Shown: one piece after another, positions 5,320 to 5,962 of the stretch | Numbering within the stretch: position 1 is the stretch's first letter | How the letters are laid out: every line of letters starts with the position of its first letter | NCBI GenBank assembly: GCA_015487835.1 | Contig: WFOY01000104.1 | Span: 1-5,962 of the forward strand | DNA length: 5,962 bases | Reading direction: 5' to 3' | DNA from: Aquificaceae bacterium | GTDB taxonomy: Bacteria; Aquificota; Aquificia; Aquificales; Aquificaceae | Translations under genes and position numbers: made by a program | The notes under the pieces: generated by a model | Databases searched by the model: none | What the model saw: the letters and a program-made list of their open reading frames with translations, nothing else | What the model was told of the DNA's origin: nothing

Positions 5320-5962
5320 GTTTGCCTATCCTCTCGGGACCGCTCCTGTACCTCGCCTTCTCCAAGTACGACCTCTGGTTTCTCACCTTCCCAGCCCTCC
5401 TGGCCCTGTCCGGTTCAAGGTCAGCCCTCGGCTGGTTCTTAGGCGGTGTCAGCTTTTTCCTGCCTTCCCTCCTCTGGATAAGGATAGCCATGGTTGACTA
5501 CGGTGGGGTTTACCCTCCCGTGGCCTTCACCCTGATAGCCCTTCTTGCCCTGTTCCTGACCCTGTACCAGTTCAACCTCACCCACCTCCTCTGGAGGCTG
5601 ACAGGGTTCCGGCTGGTTCTCCTCCCACCCCTTTGGATGACCGCCGAGATCCTGAGGTCCCACTTCCCTTACGGGGGTTTTCCCTGGGTCCTCGTGGGGG
5701 AGCACATGGTGAACCTGCCTCTTCTTAAGTACTACCTCTCCGCTGGGGGCGTTTACTTGGGGACAGTCCTCATCTGGTATGTATCTCTCGCTCCCCTCCT
5801 CCTCAGGAGACTGCGCTACTTTCTTCTGTACCTGCTTCTCTTCCTGCTTCCCGTGCCCTTCGTCAGGTTCGACCCCCACCTGCCCCCTGAGGACATAACT
5901 ATTGCCCTTGTCCAGACCAACGTCCCCGAGGAGGTGAAGTTAAACAGGGAGCTGTTCAGAAA
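5292..5962 (+). CDS. lnt: Apolipoprotein N-acyltransferase, N-terminal 223 residues (C-terminus beyond window)
   Basis: Lnt is an inner-membrane enzyme that adds the third acyl chain, from a phospholipid, to the N-terminal cysteine of lipoproteins, the last step of their maturation. The visible part is the membrane domain: several hydrophobic spans, LAFSKYDLW near residue 21 (compare LAFSPYDVW in E. coli), and the family block LPPLWMTAEILRSHFPYGGF around residues 111-130, followed by PWVLVGEH. The nitrilase-like periplasmic domain begins at IALVQTNVP near residue 206. Its Glu-Lys-Cys catalytic residues lie beyond the edge. I prefer the ATG at 5292, which overlaps the previous gene by 28 nt and gives a charged N-terminus (AERLKE) before the first span. 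A TTG at 5322 has a better-placed AAGGAG and would drop ten residues. The MltD-like lipoprotein across the divergent promoter is a likely substrate. Confidence 0.92.
   Translation, partial: MLAERLKEIGLPILSGPLLYLAFSKYDLWFLTFPALLALSGSRSALGWFLGGVSFFLPSLLWIRIAMVDYGGVYPPVAFTLIALLALFLTLYQFNLTHLLWRLTGFRLVLLPPLWMTAEILRSHFPYGGFPWVLVGEHMVNLPLLKYYLSAGGVYLGTVLIWYVSLAPLLLRRLRYFLLYLLLFLLPVPFVRFDPHLPPEDITIALVQTNVPEEVKLNRELFR
5310..5315 (+). promoter_or_regulatory. Possible ribosome binding site (AAGGAG) for the alternative lnt start
   Basis: AAGGAG lies 6 nt before a TTG at 5322, which directly follows the stop codon of the upstream gene (5317-5319). It is the best-spaced Shine-Dalgarno near the lnt start but may be chance, since it also encodes Lys-Glu in the longer lnt reading. 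Confidence 0.35.

Noticed and set aside
5439..5879. Minus-strand open frame of 146 codons, rich in Gly, Glu and Pro
   Set aside because: It is the complement of the lnt membrane domain, which has recognisable family motifs on the plus strand.

Overview
The window is a densely packed bacterial chromosome segment of seven protein genes in two divergent operons. Only about 43 bp, between the two operons, is non-coding. Codon use favours AGG/AGA for Arg and ATA for Ile, the proteins are rich in Glu, Lys and Arg, GC is roughly 55% by eye, and every gene junction overlaps. This suggests a thermophile with a streamlined genome, and Aquificota is my best guess. That is an inference from style, with no phylogeny behind it. 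The hemL gene indicates tetrapyrrole synthesis by the C5 route. mobA indicates molybdoenzymes with a guanylylated cofactor. A flagellar FliJ/MotE-type gene suggests motility. The lipoprotein transglycosylase and lnt suggest a Gram-negative envelope.

Leftward operon (minus strand, 3054 down to 1): an MltD-like lytic transglycosylase lipoprotein (3054-1975), then mobA (1975-1400), then a 270-residue protein that appears to be FliJ fused to a MotE/YlxF-type protein (1403-591), then a class I/II aminotransferase (607-1) cut by the window edge. The junctions are TGATG, ATGA and a 17-nt overlap, so translation is probably coupled throughout.

Rightward operon (plus strand, 3098 to 5962): hemL (3098-4372), then a YbhN/UPF0104-type membrane protein (4372-5319), then lnt, apolipoprotein N-acyltransferase (from 5292, cut by the window edge). 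Junctions are TGATG and a 28-nt overlap.

Between the operons (3055-3097) each strand carries a perfect TATAAT. Each lies 6-8 bp before an ATG, which suggests divergent promoters and possibly leaderless transcripts. Envelope biogenesis links the two sides. The MltD-like lipoprotein would be a substrate for the Lnt encoded on the other strand, and the YbhN-type protein is a membrane protein of a family that includes lipid-handling enzymes.

The most unusual item is the FliJ-MotE fusion. The join falls at a signal-peptide-like hydrophobic stretch, and no ATG, GTG or TTG precedes that stretch from which a separate MotE could start. No RNA genes, mobile elements, CRISPR arrays or clear terminators were seen.
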